The notes: generated by a model from the sequence alone, not told the origin. Shown: positions 49,466-57,830, numbered from the stretch's first letter. The stretch: 64,000 nucleotides of DNA from Meiothermus sp. (GCF_026004115.1 NZ_BPIM01000001.1:1426001-1490000); one strand, 5' to 3'. Made by a program: numbers and translations.

Positions 49466-50115
49466 ACACCATCGCTGCAGACCTGGAAGGTACCCTCACC
49501 ACCGGCGAAACCTGGCGGGGTATGGCGGCCTGGATGCAGGCCCACGGGCGGGCCGGGCAGTACCAGCGGTTTTTCTATCGGAATCTGCCAGGTGCAGTTG
49601 CTGCAAAAATGGGCTGGATAGACAAGCGGGCCTTCCAGGATCGCTTTATGGAAGGGGCTGCCAGGCTTTTGGCCGGACTCCGCTCGGAAGAACTGGTAGC
49701 GGTAAGCGAGTGGGTGGTCACCAACGAACTCTGGCCCAGGCGGCGGCTCCAGGTGCTCGACGAACTTCAGAAGATTCAGCAGCAGGAGCGCCGCCTGGTG
49801 TTGTGCTCGGCCACCTTCCAGCCCATCCTGGAGGCCTTTGCCCGGCGAATGGGCGAAGGGGTGGTGGCCCTGGGGACACCCCTCGAGATCGAAGGCGGCG
49901 TCTTTACCGGGCGGCTGCGGGGGCCGGTGCGCTCAGGGGTGCACAAAGCCGAGCACCTGCGTAAGCTGCTGCGTGGCGAGGCCCTCTTTGCGGCCTACGG
50001 CGATAGCCTGCCCGACCTGCCCATGCTCGAGCTGGCCGAAGAGCCGGTAGCGGTGTATCCCGAACCCAGGCTGCGCGAACTGGCCAAAAAGCGCAACTGG
50101 AGGGTCATCGAATGA
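49462..50115 (+). CDS. HAD-superfamily phosphatase (SerB-like, subclass IB)
   Basis: 217 aa from the ATG at 49462. Motif I AADLEGTLTTGETW: the nucleophile Asp is present but the usual second Asp (D-x-D) is Glu. Motif II LVLCSATF, motif III lysine in VHKAEHLRKLL, motif IV AYGDSLPDLPML. A helical cap lies between. It resembles phosphoserine phosphatase-like HAD-IB enzymes; the D-to-E change is found in some family members but could alter chemistry. Stop overlaps purN by ATGA, so the genes are coupled. Confidence 0.85.
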   Translation: MNTIAADLEGTLTTGETWRGMAAWMQAHGRAGQYQRFFYRNLPGAVAAKMGWIDKRAFQDRFMEGAARLLAGLRSEELVAVSEWVVTNELWPRRRLQVLDELQKIQQQERRLVLCSATFQPILEAFARRMGEGVVALGTPLEIEGGVFTGRLRGPVRSGVHKAEHLRKLLRGEALFAAYGDSLPDLPMLELAEEPVAVYPEPRLRELAKKRNWRVIE

Positions 50116-50732
50116 GCCATTTCCCATTGCCACGCCCGGCCCGGATCGCAGTGATGGCCTCGGGGCGGGGCAGCAACCTGGAGGCCTTACTAAAGGCTTT
50201 CCCCCACGACAACCCGTTGGGCCACATCGTGCTGGTCATCTCCGACCGGCGCGAGGCTTTGGCCCTGCAAAAAGCTGTCGAAGCCCAGGTCGAGGCCGAA
50301 TACGTACCCTGGCCCAAGAGCCGCGACCAGGGGGTGGCCTACAAAACCGGGCGCGAGCAGTTCGAGCGGGTTGCAGGCCAGCTCCTGCACGAACACCGCA
50401 TAGACCTGATTCTCTTGGCGGGTTTTATGCGCCTGCTTTCGCCAGCGTTTGTGCAGGCCTGGCAGGGGCGCATCCTCAATATCCACCCCTCGCTATTGCC
50501 GCGGTTTCCGGGGCTAAACGCCCAGCGCCAGGCTTTGGAGGCCGGGGTGTCTGAGTCGGGCTGTACGGTGCATTTTGTGGATGCCGGCATGGACACCGGC
50601 CCCATCATTTTGCAGCGCCGGGTACCGGTACTGCCGGGCGATACCGAAGAAACCCTGGCCGCCCGCATCCTCGAGCAAGAACACCTGGCCTACCCCGAGG
50701 CGGTGCGAAGGGTGTTGCAGGGAAGGGTATAA
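50112..50732 (+). CDS. purN: Phosphoribosylglycinamide formyltransferase
   Basis: 206 aa. The GAR-binding N-terminus IAVMASGRGSNLEALL, active-site NIHPSLLPRFPGLN (Asn and His) and CTVHFVDAGMDTGPIILQ (Asp) are intact. It transfers the formyl group from 10-formyl-THF to GAR, step 3 of de novo purine synthesis, acting after PurD, which is encoded next. The purD start is 70 bp further, behind a heptanucleotide array. Confidence 0.95.
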   Translation: MSHFPLPRPARIAVMASGRGSNLEALLKAFPHDNPLGHIVLVISDRREALALQKAVEAQVEAEYVPWPKSRDQGVAYKTGREQFERVAGQLLHEHRIDLILLAGFMRLLSPAFVQAWQGRILNIHPSLLPRFPGLNAQRQALEAGVSESGCTVHFVDAGMDTGPIILQRRVPVLPGDTEETLAARILEQEHLAYPEAVRRVLQGRV

Positions 50733-50757
50733 GGCGCAGAGCGGCTATACCTTTGCC

Positions 50758-50788
50758 CAGACCCCTACCCCCTGCTCCCCAACCCCTG
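50758..50788 (+). repeat. Heptanucleotide array before purD
   Basis: CAGACCC-CTACCCC-CTGCTCC-CCAACCC-CTG, four and a half imperfect 7-bp units, ending 14 bp before the purD start. Confidence 0.65.
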
Positions 50789-50802
50789 TTATTCTTGGCT
50801 GC

Positions 50803-52056
50803 GTGAAGGTCTTGGTGGTGGGTTCGGGTGGGCGAGAACATGCAATGTGCTGGAAGGTGGCGCAGTCGCCGCTGGTCAGCGAACTTTATGCTGCGCCGGG
50901 CAACCCCGGCATGGCCGAGTTGGCCGAGTGCGTTCCCTGGGATGGCGATGTGGGCCAACTGGCCGAGTGGGCCGACCGGGAAGGCATCGAACTGACCCTG
51001 GTGGGGCCCGAGGCGCCTTTGGTGGAGGGGATTGCCGATGCGTTTTTGGCCAGGGGACTCAAAATTTTCGGGCCTACCCAACAAGCTGCCATGATTGAGG
51101 GCTCCAAGGCTTTTGCCAAGGGGCTGATGGAGCGCCTGGGCATTCCTACCGCCAGGCACAAGACCTTCAGCGATGTGCTGGATGCGCTTTCCTACCTCGA
51201 GACAGTGGGGGCCCCCATCGTGGTCAAGGATTCCGGCCTGGCCGCCGGCAAAGGGGTCACGGTAGCCACCAGCCTCCAGCAAGCCAAACAGGCTGTGGCC
51301 AACATTCTTTCGGGAGCCGAGCAGGCCGAGGTTGTCATCGAGGAGTTTTTGAGCGGCCCGGAAGTAACCGTGCTGGCCGTGACCGATGGCATAACCATCC
51401 GGCCCCTGCTGCCCTCGCAGGATCACAAGCGCCTGCAAGACGGCGACACCGGCCCCATGACCGGCGGCATGGGCGCCATCTGCCCTTATCCCCTGGCTTC
51501 GGGCCTGATGACCGAGATTCTAGAGCGGGTACTCAAGCCCCTGGTAGATGGCCTCAGGGCCGAGGGAATTGTCTACAAAGGGGTTATTTACGCCGGTCTG
51601 ATGTTGACCGACGAAGGGCCCAAGGTGCTGGAGTTCAACGCCCGCTTTGGCGACCCCGAGTGTCAGGCCATGCTGCCCCTCTTGGAAACCGACCTGCTCG
51701 AGCTGGCCCTGGCGGTGGTAGAGGACCGCCTGCACGAGGTAAAGCTCGAGTGGCACCCCTGGGCTTCGGCCTGCGTGGTGATGGCCGCGCCGGGCTACCC
51801 CGACGACCCCCACAAGGGCTTGCCCTTATCCCTACCCCTGCAGCCCCCCGAGCAGGTGCTCTACTTCCAGGCCGGAACCCGCCGGGGCCCCCAGGGCCTG
51901 CTGACCAACGGGGGCCGGGTGCTCAGCGTGGTGGGGTTGGGTGAGGATTTGAAGAAAGCGCTCGAGCGGGCCTATACCGGGGTGGCTGCAGTCAAGTTTG
52001 AGCACGCCCTATACCGGCGGGATATCGGGCGCAAGGTCGTAACCAACGTGGGGTAG
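50803..52056 (+). CDS. purD: Phosphoribosylamine--glycine ligase
   Basis: 417 aa from the GTG at 50803 (MKVLVVGSGGREHAMCWKVA). ATP-grasp enzyme: LTLVGPEAPLVEGIADAF, ATP loop VVKDSGLAAGKGVTVA, SQDHKRLQDGDTGPMTGGMG, and VLEFNARFGDPECQAMLPLL with metal Glu/Asn. It makes GAR from phosphoribosylamine, glycine and ATP (step 2 of purine synthesis). Operon partner of purN. There is no Shine-Dalgarno at usual spacing; the heptad array occupies that region, so translation may rely on read-through from purN. Confidence 0.95.
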   Translation: MKVLVVGSGGREHAMCWKVAQSPLVSELYAAPGNPGMAELAECVPWDGDVGQLAEWADREGIELTLVGPEAPLVEGIADAFLARGLKIFGPTQQAAMIEGSKAFAKGLMERLGIPTARHKTFSDVLDALSYLETVGAPIVVKDSGLAAGKGVTVATSLQQAKQAVANILSGAEQAEVVIEEFLSGPEVTVLAVTDGITIRPLLPSQDHKRLQDGDTGPMTGGMGAICPYPLASGLMTEILERVLKPLVDGLRAEGIVYKGVIYAGLMLTDEGPKVLEFNARFGDPECQAMLPLLETDLLELALAVVEDRLHEVKLEWHPWASACVVMAAPGYPDDPHKGLPLSLPLQPPEQVLYFQAGTRRGPQGLLTNGGRVLSVVGLGEDLKKALERAYTGVAAVKFEHALYRRDIGRKVVTNVG

Positions 52057-52092
52057 CAGCCGATACTTTGATTTGGGGCCGAGCCGAAAGGC

Positions 52093-52227
52093 TCAATCCG
52101 AGCAGTCGCCAAGGGGGTACTTGTGCCCACAATATGGGCAGGGCCTCTGCAACTTGCAGGCTATAAAGCCCTGGGGCAACTCCATGCCACAGGCCAGGCA
52201 GAGCCGCTTGCTTTTATCTAATACCAG
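52093..52227 (-). pseudogene. Zinc-ribbon mini-gene whose start was lost to the MITE-like element
   Basis: The minus strand encodes D-K-S-K-R-L-C-L-A-C-G-M-E-L-P-Q-G then about 10 residues, C-P-Y-C-G-H-K-Y-P-L-G-D-C-S-D and a stop at 52093-52095. Two C-x2-C knuckles make a clear zinc ribbon. Going upstream, the frame enters the MITE-like element (52221) and meets a stop codon in it before any ATG, GTG or TTG. The gene thus lost its start. Confidence 0.6.
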
Positions 52228-52417
52228 ATTCGGTTAGTTCGGCTCCGGATGGCGGCGAACTAACAGGGCCGAAGTTATCCGCGTAGCGGAGGGCGATACC
52301 GCCCCTTGGAAGTTATCCGCGTAGCGGAGGGCGATACCGCCCCTTGGAAGGGAGACGCATTTTTTGCCGACCGTTCGGGAGGGGTGTGCTCTAGGATTCA
52401 AAAAGATAGCCTCTGGA
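52221..52417 (+). repeat. MITE-like dispersed element, copy 5 (right end truncated)
   Basis: Intact left end ATACCAGATTCGG, hairpin GTTAGTTCG/CGAACTAAC, two internal units and the GACCGTTCGGGAGGGGTG segment. The right hairpin has only its first arm (AAAGATA) before the sequence changes near 52417. It lies between convergent purD and suhB and abuts the zinc-ribbon remnant. Confidence 0.85.
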
Positions 52418-52454
52418 TCCGCGGCTGGATTGGGTGGAGGGGGCGAGGCTTCGC

Positions 52455-53231
52455 TCATGTTCCCAGGATGGTCTGAAGCAAACGATCGTGAATCAGGCCG
52501 TTTGAGGCCACCAGATAGCGGTTGCCCAGCCGATAGGCCTCGCCTTGTAAGTCTGTAACCTTACCCCCAGCCTCGGTGATGATCAGCCAGCCGGCGGCCA
52601 CGTCCCAGGGGTTGAGCTTCACCTCCCAAAAACCATCCAGCCGGCCCGCGGCCACATACGCCAGGTCGAGGGCGGCGGCGCCGGGCCTGCGCACCATGAG
52701 CCCCTTGGCCAGCGCACGCTGGAAGTAGGTTACGTTTTCGGCATCTTTGCTCACATCGTAGGGAAAACCGGTAGCCAGGAGGCTGCCCAGCAGGGTATCC
52801 CTTGTAGAGACGTGGATGGGGCGACCATTTAGAAAGGCGCCCTGGCCCTTGATAGCGGTAAAAAGCTCATTGCGGGCAGTGTCGAGGATCACCCCCAGCA
52901 CCACCTCGCCGTGGGCTTCCAGGCCAATGCTCACCGCATAAAAAGGAAATCCGTGGGCGTAGTTGACGGTGCCGTCCAGGGGGTCCACAATCCAGCGAAA
53001 GGCCCCTTCCTTGTCCTGGCCTTGCTCCTCGCCCAGCACCACGTGTTCGGGGTGGCGCGAGGCGATGAGTTCGCGTATGGCCGCTTCGGACTCGTGGTCG
53101 GCCTGGGTCACCACGTCGGTTGGGGTGGATTTGGTGCTTTGGGTAAAGCCTTTTTCCTGGTAGTACAGGTGGATGCCTCTGGCCAGATAAGCTGCGTCGA
53201 GGGCGGTTTGCAGGTACGCACGCAAGTCCAT
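52455..53231 (-). CDS. suhB: Inositol monophosphatase family protein (SuhB-like)
   Basis: 258 aa. Li-sensitive phosphatase metal sites: TQADHESEAAI, LGEEQG (Glu), WIVDPLDGTVNYAHGFPFYA (D-x-x-D-G-T) and LNPWDVAAGWLIITEAGG (W-D). It hydrolyses inositol-1-phosphate or related sugar phosphates; in some bacteria SuhB also joins rRNA antitermination complexes. It is the last gene of the rpmH-yidC-jag-prmC side on the minus strand, 39 bp after prmC. Confidence 0.92.
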   Translation of the reverse strand: MDLRAYLQTALDAAYLARGIHLYYQEKGFTQSTKSTPTDVVTQADHESEAAIRELIASRHPEHVVLGEEQGQDKEGAFRWIVDPLDGTVNYAHGFPFYAVSIGLEAHGEVVLGVILDTARNELFTAIKGQGAFLNGRPIHVSTRDTLLGSLLATGFPYDVSKDAENVTYFQRALAKGLMVRRPGAAALDLAYVAAGRLDGFWEVKLNPWDVAAGWLIITEAGGKVTDLQGEAYRLGNRYLVASNGLIHDRLLQTILGT

Positions 53232-53270
53232 AGGGCAGATTCTATCGCGGTTTTTGCAGATTCTGCCGCC

Positions 53271-54170
53271 TTATTCGTTATCCGGGATCAATAAGTCGGC
53301 GTCCTCATCTTCCGATTCGACAGGGGAGTGGGAGGGCTTCTGGCAGGCCAGGTAGCGGGGTTGTTGAGCCAGGTCACGCAGTACCCTGGCTCCGCGCCAG
53401 CCCTGCGCGCTGGCTTCCCCCAGCAGCGTATAGGCGTTCTCGGGGGCCAACTCGAGCCATAGCCAGCCACCGGGTTTGAGGGCCTTCCAGGCATGGGGCA
53501 AGAGCTCGCGGGCCACGTTGAGCCCCTCGGGTCCAGCATAGAGGGCGCTGGGGTCTTCGTAGGCCAGTTCGGGTGGGGCCTCTGGGCGGTAGCTGTCGGG
53601 CAGGTAGGGCGGGTTGGAGACAATCAGATCCAGCTCGCTCAGGTCGGCGGTAAAGGGGGCCTCCAGGAAGGTGACCTCGAGGCCCAGGTTCAGGGCATTC
53701 CGCCGGGCCAGCTCGAGGGCCTTGGGATTGATGTCCGTGGCCCATACCGTGGCTTTGGGGCGTATGGTCTTGATGGCCAGGGCAATGGCCCCGCTGCCCG
53801 TGCCCACGTCCAGCACCCGGGTTTCTGCCTCCACCGACAGGTCGGCCAGGGCGTGTTCCACCAGCCCTTCGGTCTCGGGCCGGGGAATCAAGACCCCCCG
53901 CTCCACCCGTAGCCTTAGCCCATAAAACTCGGTCTCGCCCAGCAGCAGTTGGAGCGGGTAGCCGCTTAAGCGTAGATTCAGCATGGCCCAGGCGGCCTCT
54001 TCTACATCCGGCGGAACAGCCTGCATCAGCCGAGCCGCTAGCTGTTCGTCGTCCAGGCCAGCGGCATGGCCTACAATCCAGCGGGACTCGGCGGCGGGCT
54101 TTTGGGCGGTCTCGAGCTGCCGCTGGAATGCCCGTAAAAGTTCCAGATAGCTCCTACTCGTCGGATCCAC
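53271..54170 (-). CDS. prmC: Release factor glutamine methyltransferase PrmC (HemK)
   Basis: 299 aa if it starts at the GTG at 54170 inside the jag 3' end; the frame extends to 54221 without a better start, so the start is uncertain. N-terminal helical RF-binding part, linker ERGVLIPRPETEGLVEHAL, SAM site VLDVGTGSGAIALAI, and the catalytic NPPYLP motif in LIVSNPPYLPDSYRPE. It methylates the Gln of the GGQ motif in RF1/RF2. A C-terminal acidic tail ESEDEDADLLIPDNE is unusual. It overlaps jag by 17 bp and is followed closely by suhB. Confidence 0.9.
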   Translation of the reverse strand: MDPTSRSYLELLRAFQRQLETAQKPAAESRWIVGHAAGLDDEQLAARLMQAVPPDVEEAAWAMLNLRLSGYPLQLLLGETEFYGLRLRVERGVLIPRPETEGLVEHALADLSVEAETRVLDVGTGSGAIALAIKTIRPKATVWATDINPKALELARRNALNLGLEVTFLEAPFTADLSELDLIVSNPPYLPDSYRPEAPPELAYEDPSALYAGPEGLNVARELLPHAWKALKPGGWLWLELAPENAYTLLGEASAQGWRGARVLRDLAQQPRYLACQKPSHSPVESEDEDADLLIPDNE

Positions 54171-54774
54171 CCTCTTCTGCTGCCGCGGGCTGGCTCCCAT
54201 CCCGGGGCAGCACCACCACATGGCGCTCTTCCCCTTCCCCCACCGAGGTGGTGGTCACTTTGGGGTGTTGTTTGAGCATCACGTGAATCAGGCGCCGTTC
54301 GCTGGGGCGCATGGGCGGCAGCTCGATGGGCTGCCCGCTCACCTCTACCTGCAACACTGCATCGGAGGCCATGCGGCGGATGCGCTCCTCATTGCGGCGG
54401 CGGTAGCCGGCAGCATCCAGCACCACCCGATAGGCCGAGCCAAAGTGCTTGGCCATGGCCACATTGGCGATGAACTCGAGGCTTTGCAGGGTTTTGCCCT
54501 CCCGCCCGATTACCCGCCCGGAGTCGCCGCCCAGAATTTCCACCCGGAAAAGCTCCCCTTCCTGCACAATGTCCACCGAGTAAGCCGGGTCAAGCCGCAG
54601 CAATAGCCCCACCATAAAGTGCTCTAAAACACTTTTGGGGTCTTGCGCCGGGGTGGCCGGGGTCACGATGGGGGCTGCCTCTTCCTCCTTCAACACGACC
54701 TCCGGGGCGGTTTCATTCTCCCCGATCCCCAGGTCGGATAACAGATCATCAAGTCCTCGCTTTTTGTCATCCAT
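54154..54774 (-). CDS. jag: Jag / KhpB-type RNA-binding protein (KH-R3H)
   Basis: 206 aa from the ATG at 54774 (a TTG two codons upstream is the alternative). Acidic N-terminal linker to about 45, KH domain about 47-120 with the G-x-x-G loop in GGDSGRVIGREGKTLQSLEF, then R3H domain (RRRNEERIRRMASDAVLQVE, MRPSERRLIHVMLKQHP with R-x3-H). Jag partners YidC genes across bacteria and binds RNA in envelope and division control. Here it is separated from yidC by about 415 bp instead of the usual direct junction. Confidence 0.92.
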   Translation of the reverse strand: MDDKKRGLDDLLSDLGIGENETAPEVVLKEEEAAPIVTPATPAQDPKSVLEHFMVGLLLRLDPAYSVDIVQEGELFRVEILGGDSGRVIGREGKTLQSLEFIANVAMAKHFGSAYRVVLDAAGYRRRNEERIRRMASDAVLQVEVSGQPIELPPMRPSERRLIHVMLKQHPKVTTTSVGEGEERHVVVLPRDGSQPAAAEEGGSDE

Positions 54775-55127
54775 ATGCAATCGTCCGATTATAGCTTACC
54801 AGGCACGAACAAAAAGCACCCTTTAGTGGGGTGTGCGGGGTCGGTGCGTAAACTGCTGCAAACCTTGGCTAAGCGCGCTTTAGAGAGCTGGTATTGCAAA
54901 AAATGCGCGTAGGCAGGCGACCTGGTCGGGTATTAGACCCCCCATCTAGCCTCCCCCGTGGAGGGAGGAAGAAGAGGTTTTACTTCATGTATCGGCCCTC
55001 GTGGGTGCGAGCAGATTAAGTTTGCTATGACTTGTTAGCAGAGAAAATTGCTGAGGAACGTACTGTAAATTCCCAGAAGTTCCATCAGGATTTCCACGAT
55101 GCCCACCTTCTTCTATAGGAATGTGTC
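54775..55127. other. Unusual gap between yidC and jag
   Basis: No supported gene. It holds a weak minus-strand terminator-like hairpin before TTTTTG (54809-54833, CACCC...GGGTG) and a C/G-tract palindromic fragment at 54943-54972 (CCCCCCATCTAGCCTCCCCC) related to the element at 29527-29672. Probably inserted repeat material. Confidence 0.4.
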
Positions 55128-55163
55128 AAACCGACTGCGCAATGTCAATTGCGCAGTCGGTTT
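55128..55163 (-). terminator. Stem-loop after yidC
   Basis: Perfect 16-bp stem (AAACCGACTGCGCAAT on one side, its complement on the other) with a GTCA/TGAC loop, 28 bp after the yidC stop. The U tract is short (TTT), so termination may be partial. Confidence 0.6.
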
Positions 55164-55190
55164 ATCGGCTGGGGTTTAAGAACCAAACTG

Positions 55191-56567
55191 CTAGCTGGCT
55201 GCGGAGGGTTTTCCAATCCCAAGCTGCTTGTTTATTAAGTACTGCTGACCTACACCCAGTATCGTGAACAAGGTGTAATACAGGTTTACCCCCGCAGGAA
55301 AGCTAAATAGAATAAAGGCAAAGACTAGATTAATTATTATCCCTTGCCGAATGGCATCTTTGTTTCCTGCTGCGGTCATCAGCGTGGATAAGAAAATGAC
55401 CAGTATGTAAATGACGGGAAGAATGTAGAACGGATCGGGTAATGCCAGGTCTGGAACCCAAAGAAATCCTTGACCAAACTCATAGCCCGACATGATTTTG
55501 AACATCAAGAACAGGATGGGCATCTGCAAGAGCAGGGGAAAGCAGCCTCCCAGGGGGTTAATTTTGTGCTCCTGGTAGAGCTTCATCATCTCCTCTTGCT
55601 GCTTCTCCTTGTTGTCCTTGTATTTTTCCTGGATTTTCTTCATCAGGGGCTGGATTTTCTGCATTTCGGCCATGCTCTTGTATTGTTGATGCATCAAGGG
55701 CCAAAACAGTATCCGAATCAGGATTGTGATCAGCACGATTGCCAACAGCCAGCTGCCCCCTGCCAGTCGGTGGGCCTCTTCAAACAGCCACAGCAGCCCC
55801 AGCGAAATTTGACCCCAGATATTGGGCTGGAAAACCCCGGGTAGCTCGTAGAAGTTTTCTACACTGAGCCGCACCAGCTCGTTGGCGCCGCCATATACCT
55901 TGAGGCCGAAGCCACCCGCCGGAACCGAAATCTCGGCAATACCGGCCCCGTTGAGCTGGGTCAGGGTGATGGGGGTGGGGGTCTGGGGGCGCACGAACAT
56001 GGCAAAACCTGTGCTTTTCTGGGTTTGCCAGCCTACGTACACTGCGGGCCCCTGCCCTGCGTTGAGGGGCTCCTGATTGCCCTGGCCCAGCCACTTGGTG
56101 ATGGGGCTATCGGTGCCGCCAATACCGGTCCAGACCAGCTTGCGGGGGCTGGGGCTTTGCACCTCCACATCAATAGTCAGGAAGCGGGGGTGGATGGTGT
56201 AGGTAAGGGTGGTTTCTCCATTGCTGAAGCGGGCGATAAAGTCGGCGTCGGGGTTGCCCTGTTCGCGGCGGATAAACTCACGCTGGCTGGGGGAGAAGCC
56301 CTCGAGGGTTCCGGGCAAGGCCTGGCCGACCCGAACCAGGTTGGGGGCGCGGTCGTAGTTGCCCTTGAAGTCGGTAGCGCGCACGGTCTTGATGTACCAG
56401 CCTGCAATTTGCCCTTGCTCGTTAAAGGCAATGTCGGCCAGGTTGGTGACGGCCACCTTTTCGGGCTTGCCATCTTTGTTGACGTCCACATCGCGCCACT
56501 CGGGCGTGAGGGCAAAGGCGGGGGCCAGGGCAAACAAAGCCAAACTTGTCCAGAACCAGCGTTTCAT
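55191..56567 (-). CDS. yidC: Membrane protein insertase YidC
   Basis: 458 aa. Signal/anchor helix 1-20 (MKRWFWTSLALFALAPAFAL), large periplasmic beta-domain about 25-240 as in Gram-negative-type YidC, then five-helix insertase core: GSWLLAIVLITILIRILFWP with the groove arginine, YKSMAEMQKIQPLMKKIQEK (cytoplasmic coiled coil), INPLGGCFPLLLQMPILFLM and the last helices to the C-terminus. It inserts membrane proteins alone or with SecYEG. The adjacent yidD and rnpA genes form the usual cluster. Confidence 0.95.
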   Translation of the reverse strand: MKRWFWTSLALFALAPAFALTPEWRDVDVNKDGKPEKVAVTNLADIAFNEQGQIAGWYIKTVRATDFKGNYDRAPNLVRVGQALPGTLEGFSPSQREFIRREQGNPDADFIARFSNGETTLTYTIHPRFLTIDVEVQSPSPRKLVWTGIGGTDSPITKWLGQGNQEPLNAGQGPAVYVGWQTQKSTGFAMFVRPQTPTPITLTQLNGAGIAEISVPAGGFGLKVYGGANELVRLSVENFYELPGVFQPNIWGQISLGLLWLFEEAHRLAGGSWLLAIVLITILIRILFWPLMHQQYKSMAEMQKIQPLMKKIQEKYKDNKEKQQEEMMKLYQEHKINPLGGCFPLLLQMPILFLMFKIMSGYEFGQGFLWVPDLALPDPFYILPVIYILVIFLSTLMTAAGNKDAIRQGIIINLVFAFILFSFPAGVNLYYTLFTILGVGQQYLINKQLGIGKPSAAS

Positions 56568-56580
56568 CCAGTAGCTCCTT

Positions 56581-56838
56581 TTATTTCAGCGAGTCCAGGG
56601 GGTTCCAGCGGACTCTGGGGCGTTCTTGGGGTACGTAATCCAGCCCGCCGGGGTGCAGGGGGTGGCACTTCAGAATGCGCTTGGTGCTCAGGTACAAACC
56701 CCAAAAAGGCCCGTGGCGCTCCAGGGCCTCCAGCGCATAGTGGCTACAGGTAGGGTAAAAGCGACAGGTGGGCGGCTTCAAAGGCGAAATAAAGCGCCGA
56801 TAAAAACGCACGCTCCCCATCAGAATTTGATTCAACAT
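56581..56838 (-). CDS. yidD: Membrane protein insertion efficiency factor YidD
   Basis: 85 aa from the ATG at 56838 ([20 protein letters not shown]), which matches family length. The upstream in-frame ATG at 56889 overlaps the rnpA stop (ATGA) and would give 102 aa with a non-conserved N-terminus; both remain possible. Core [19 protein letters not shown] with its two cysteines and [17 protein letters not shown] are diagnostic. It assists YidC-dependent insertion at the inner membrane. Confidence 0.9.
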   Translation of the reverse strand: MLNQILMGSVRFYRRFISPLKPPTCRFYPTCSHYALEALERHGPFWGLYLSTKRILKCHPLHPGGLDYVPQERPRVRWNPLDSLK

Positions 56839-56885
56839 TTCAGACCAACACTCCAGGTTCCCACAATAGGGCAAACCAACCTGTG

Positions 56886-57218
56886 TCATTGTACCAGCCC
56901 GCTCTTTTTTAGGGCATGGGTTAAATCTTTGAGTAAGTCCCAGTAGGAGGCAGTTACTGCCTCGGCTTGGGCCACGATCACCATCTCGCAGGGCGGCAGA
57001 TGCATTTTTCTTAGAATTTCCCGCAGGCGACGGCGAATCTTGTTGCGTACAGTGGCTTTTTTGGAAACTTTGTTGGACACCACAATGCCTACCCGCACCG
57101 GATTGAAGGCTGTAGGGCGTAGCGGAAACCAGCGCACGGTCAGGTACTTTCCACGCCCTACACGCCCTCCCCGAAGGCGCTGGAAGGCTTTTTCTCCCTT
57201 GAGTGAAGAGAACGGCAT
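56886..57218 (-). CDS. rnpA: Ribonuclease P protein component
   Basis: 110 aa. RNR-type core [20 protein letters not shown] binds RNase P RNA, with the central-cleft FxxxxRG-like start [14 protein letters not shown] and the terminal V-I-V-A-Q-A-E-A. In Thermus the rnpA frame starts upstream and contains rpmH; here rnpA has its own short N-terminus 137 bp downstream of rpmH, behind a terminator and a heptad-type repeat. Its expression must therefore rely on read-through or a promoter between 57219 and 57311. Confidence 0.92.
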   Translation of the reverse strand: MPFSSLKGEKAFQRLRGGRVGRGKYLTVRWFPLRPTAFNPVRVGIVVSNKVSKKATVRNKIRRRLREILRKMHLPPCEMVIVAQAEAVTASYWDLLKDLTHALKKSGLVQ

Positions 57219-57230
57219 GGGAACAGGTGA

Positions 57231-57296
57231 GGGGCCAGGGATAAGGCCAGGGATAAGGGAAGAATGATAGGTTTTCTGCCCCCTGACCCCTTCCCC
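57231..57296. repeat. Heptad-type array upstream of rnpA
   Basis: GGGGCCA-GGGATAA, then a second GGCCAGGGATAA and GGGAAGA at 57231-57263; inverted-type heptads CTGCCCC-CTGACCC-CTTCCCC at 57276-57296. The two parts can pair. Confidence 0.6.
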
Positions 57297-57311
57297 CGGT
57301 ACTTTAGAGGT

Positions 57312-57336
57312 AAAAAAACTCCCCAGAAGCGGGGAG
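57312..57336 (-). terminator. Terminator between rpmH and rnpA
   Basis: On the minus strand CTCCCC-GCTTCT-GGGGAG followed by TTTTTTT. It separates rpmH from rnpA. Confidence 0.88.
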
Positions 57337-57355
57337 CTATGCGAACACCCTGGGC

Positions 57356-57514
57356 CTAACGGCTCAGTTGAGGTTCGCTGCTAACGCTTAGCTTTACACG
57401 GCCTTTGGCACGGCGGCGAGCCAGCACCTTGCGGCCTCCGGCGGTCTTCATGCGGGCCCGGAAACCATGGGTTTTGGCCCGCTTGCGCTTGTTGGGTTGC
57501 CAAGTGCGTTTCAT
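57356..57514 (-). CDS. rpmH: 50S ribosomal protein L34
   Basis: 52 aa from the ATG at 57514 behind [31 protein letters not shown] is the invariant L34 start; the protein is slightly longer than the E. coli form, with tail [10 protein letters not shown]. It is the first gene of the rnpA-yidD-yidC cluster. The +1 frame over rpmH (57381-57668) is also open and corresponds to the N-terminal frame of Thermus RnpA, but ends in a stop at 57381. Confidence 0.97.
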   Translation of the reverse strand: MKRTWQPNKRKRAKTHGFRARMKTAGGRKVLARRRAKGRVKLSVSSEPQLSR

Positions 57515-57830
57515 CGCTTCCTCCAAAGCTGGCCAGGGTTGCGACCCCTGATTTGCCAGACAAAAGTTCTGCCGGGTCGAGCCAGGCAACCCTAAAAGTG
57601 TAGCACAACTGCGCGGAGGCGGGAAGCGGGGTACGGTTGGCGTACAAAAAAAGCGGTGGGAAGGGCAAGCCAGGAGGAAGATGCTAGGCGATGGAAAATC
57701 TGCGGAGGTAGGGCCTTAGAAACGCTGTCCCTCGAGCCGATCCAGAGGTAGCCAGTCTCCATGACAAAAAAACGAACTTTTCCGCAATGCCTGTAATATA
57801 ACGTTTTTTTGCAAATGACGCCACAAAACG

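Noticed and set aside
57381-57668. 95-codon frame overlapping rpmH
   Set aside because: Not listed as a gene because it ends before rnpA and overlaps the strongly conserved L34 codons; discussed as a possible relic of the Thermus-type overlap.
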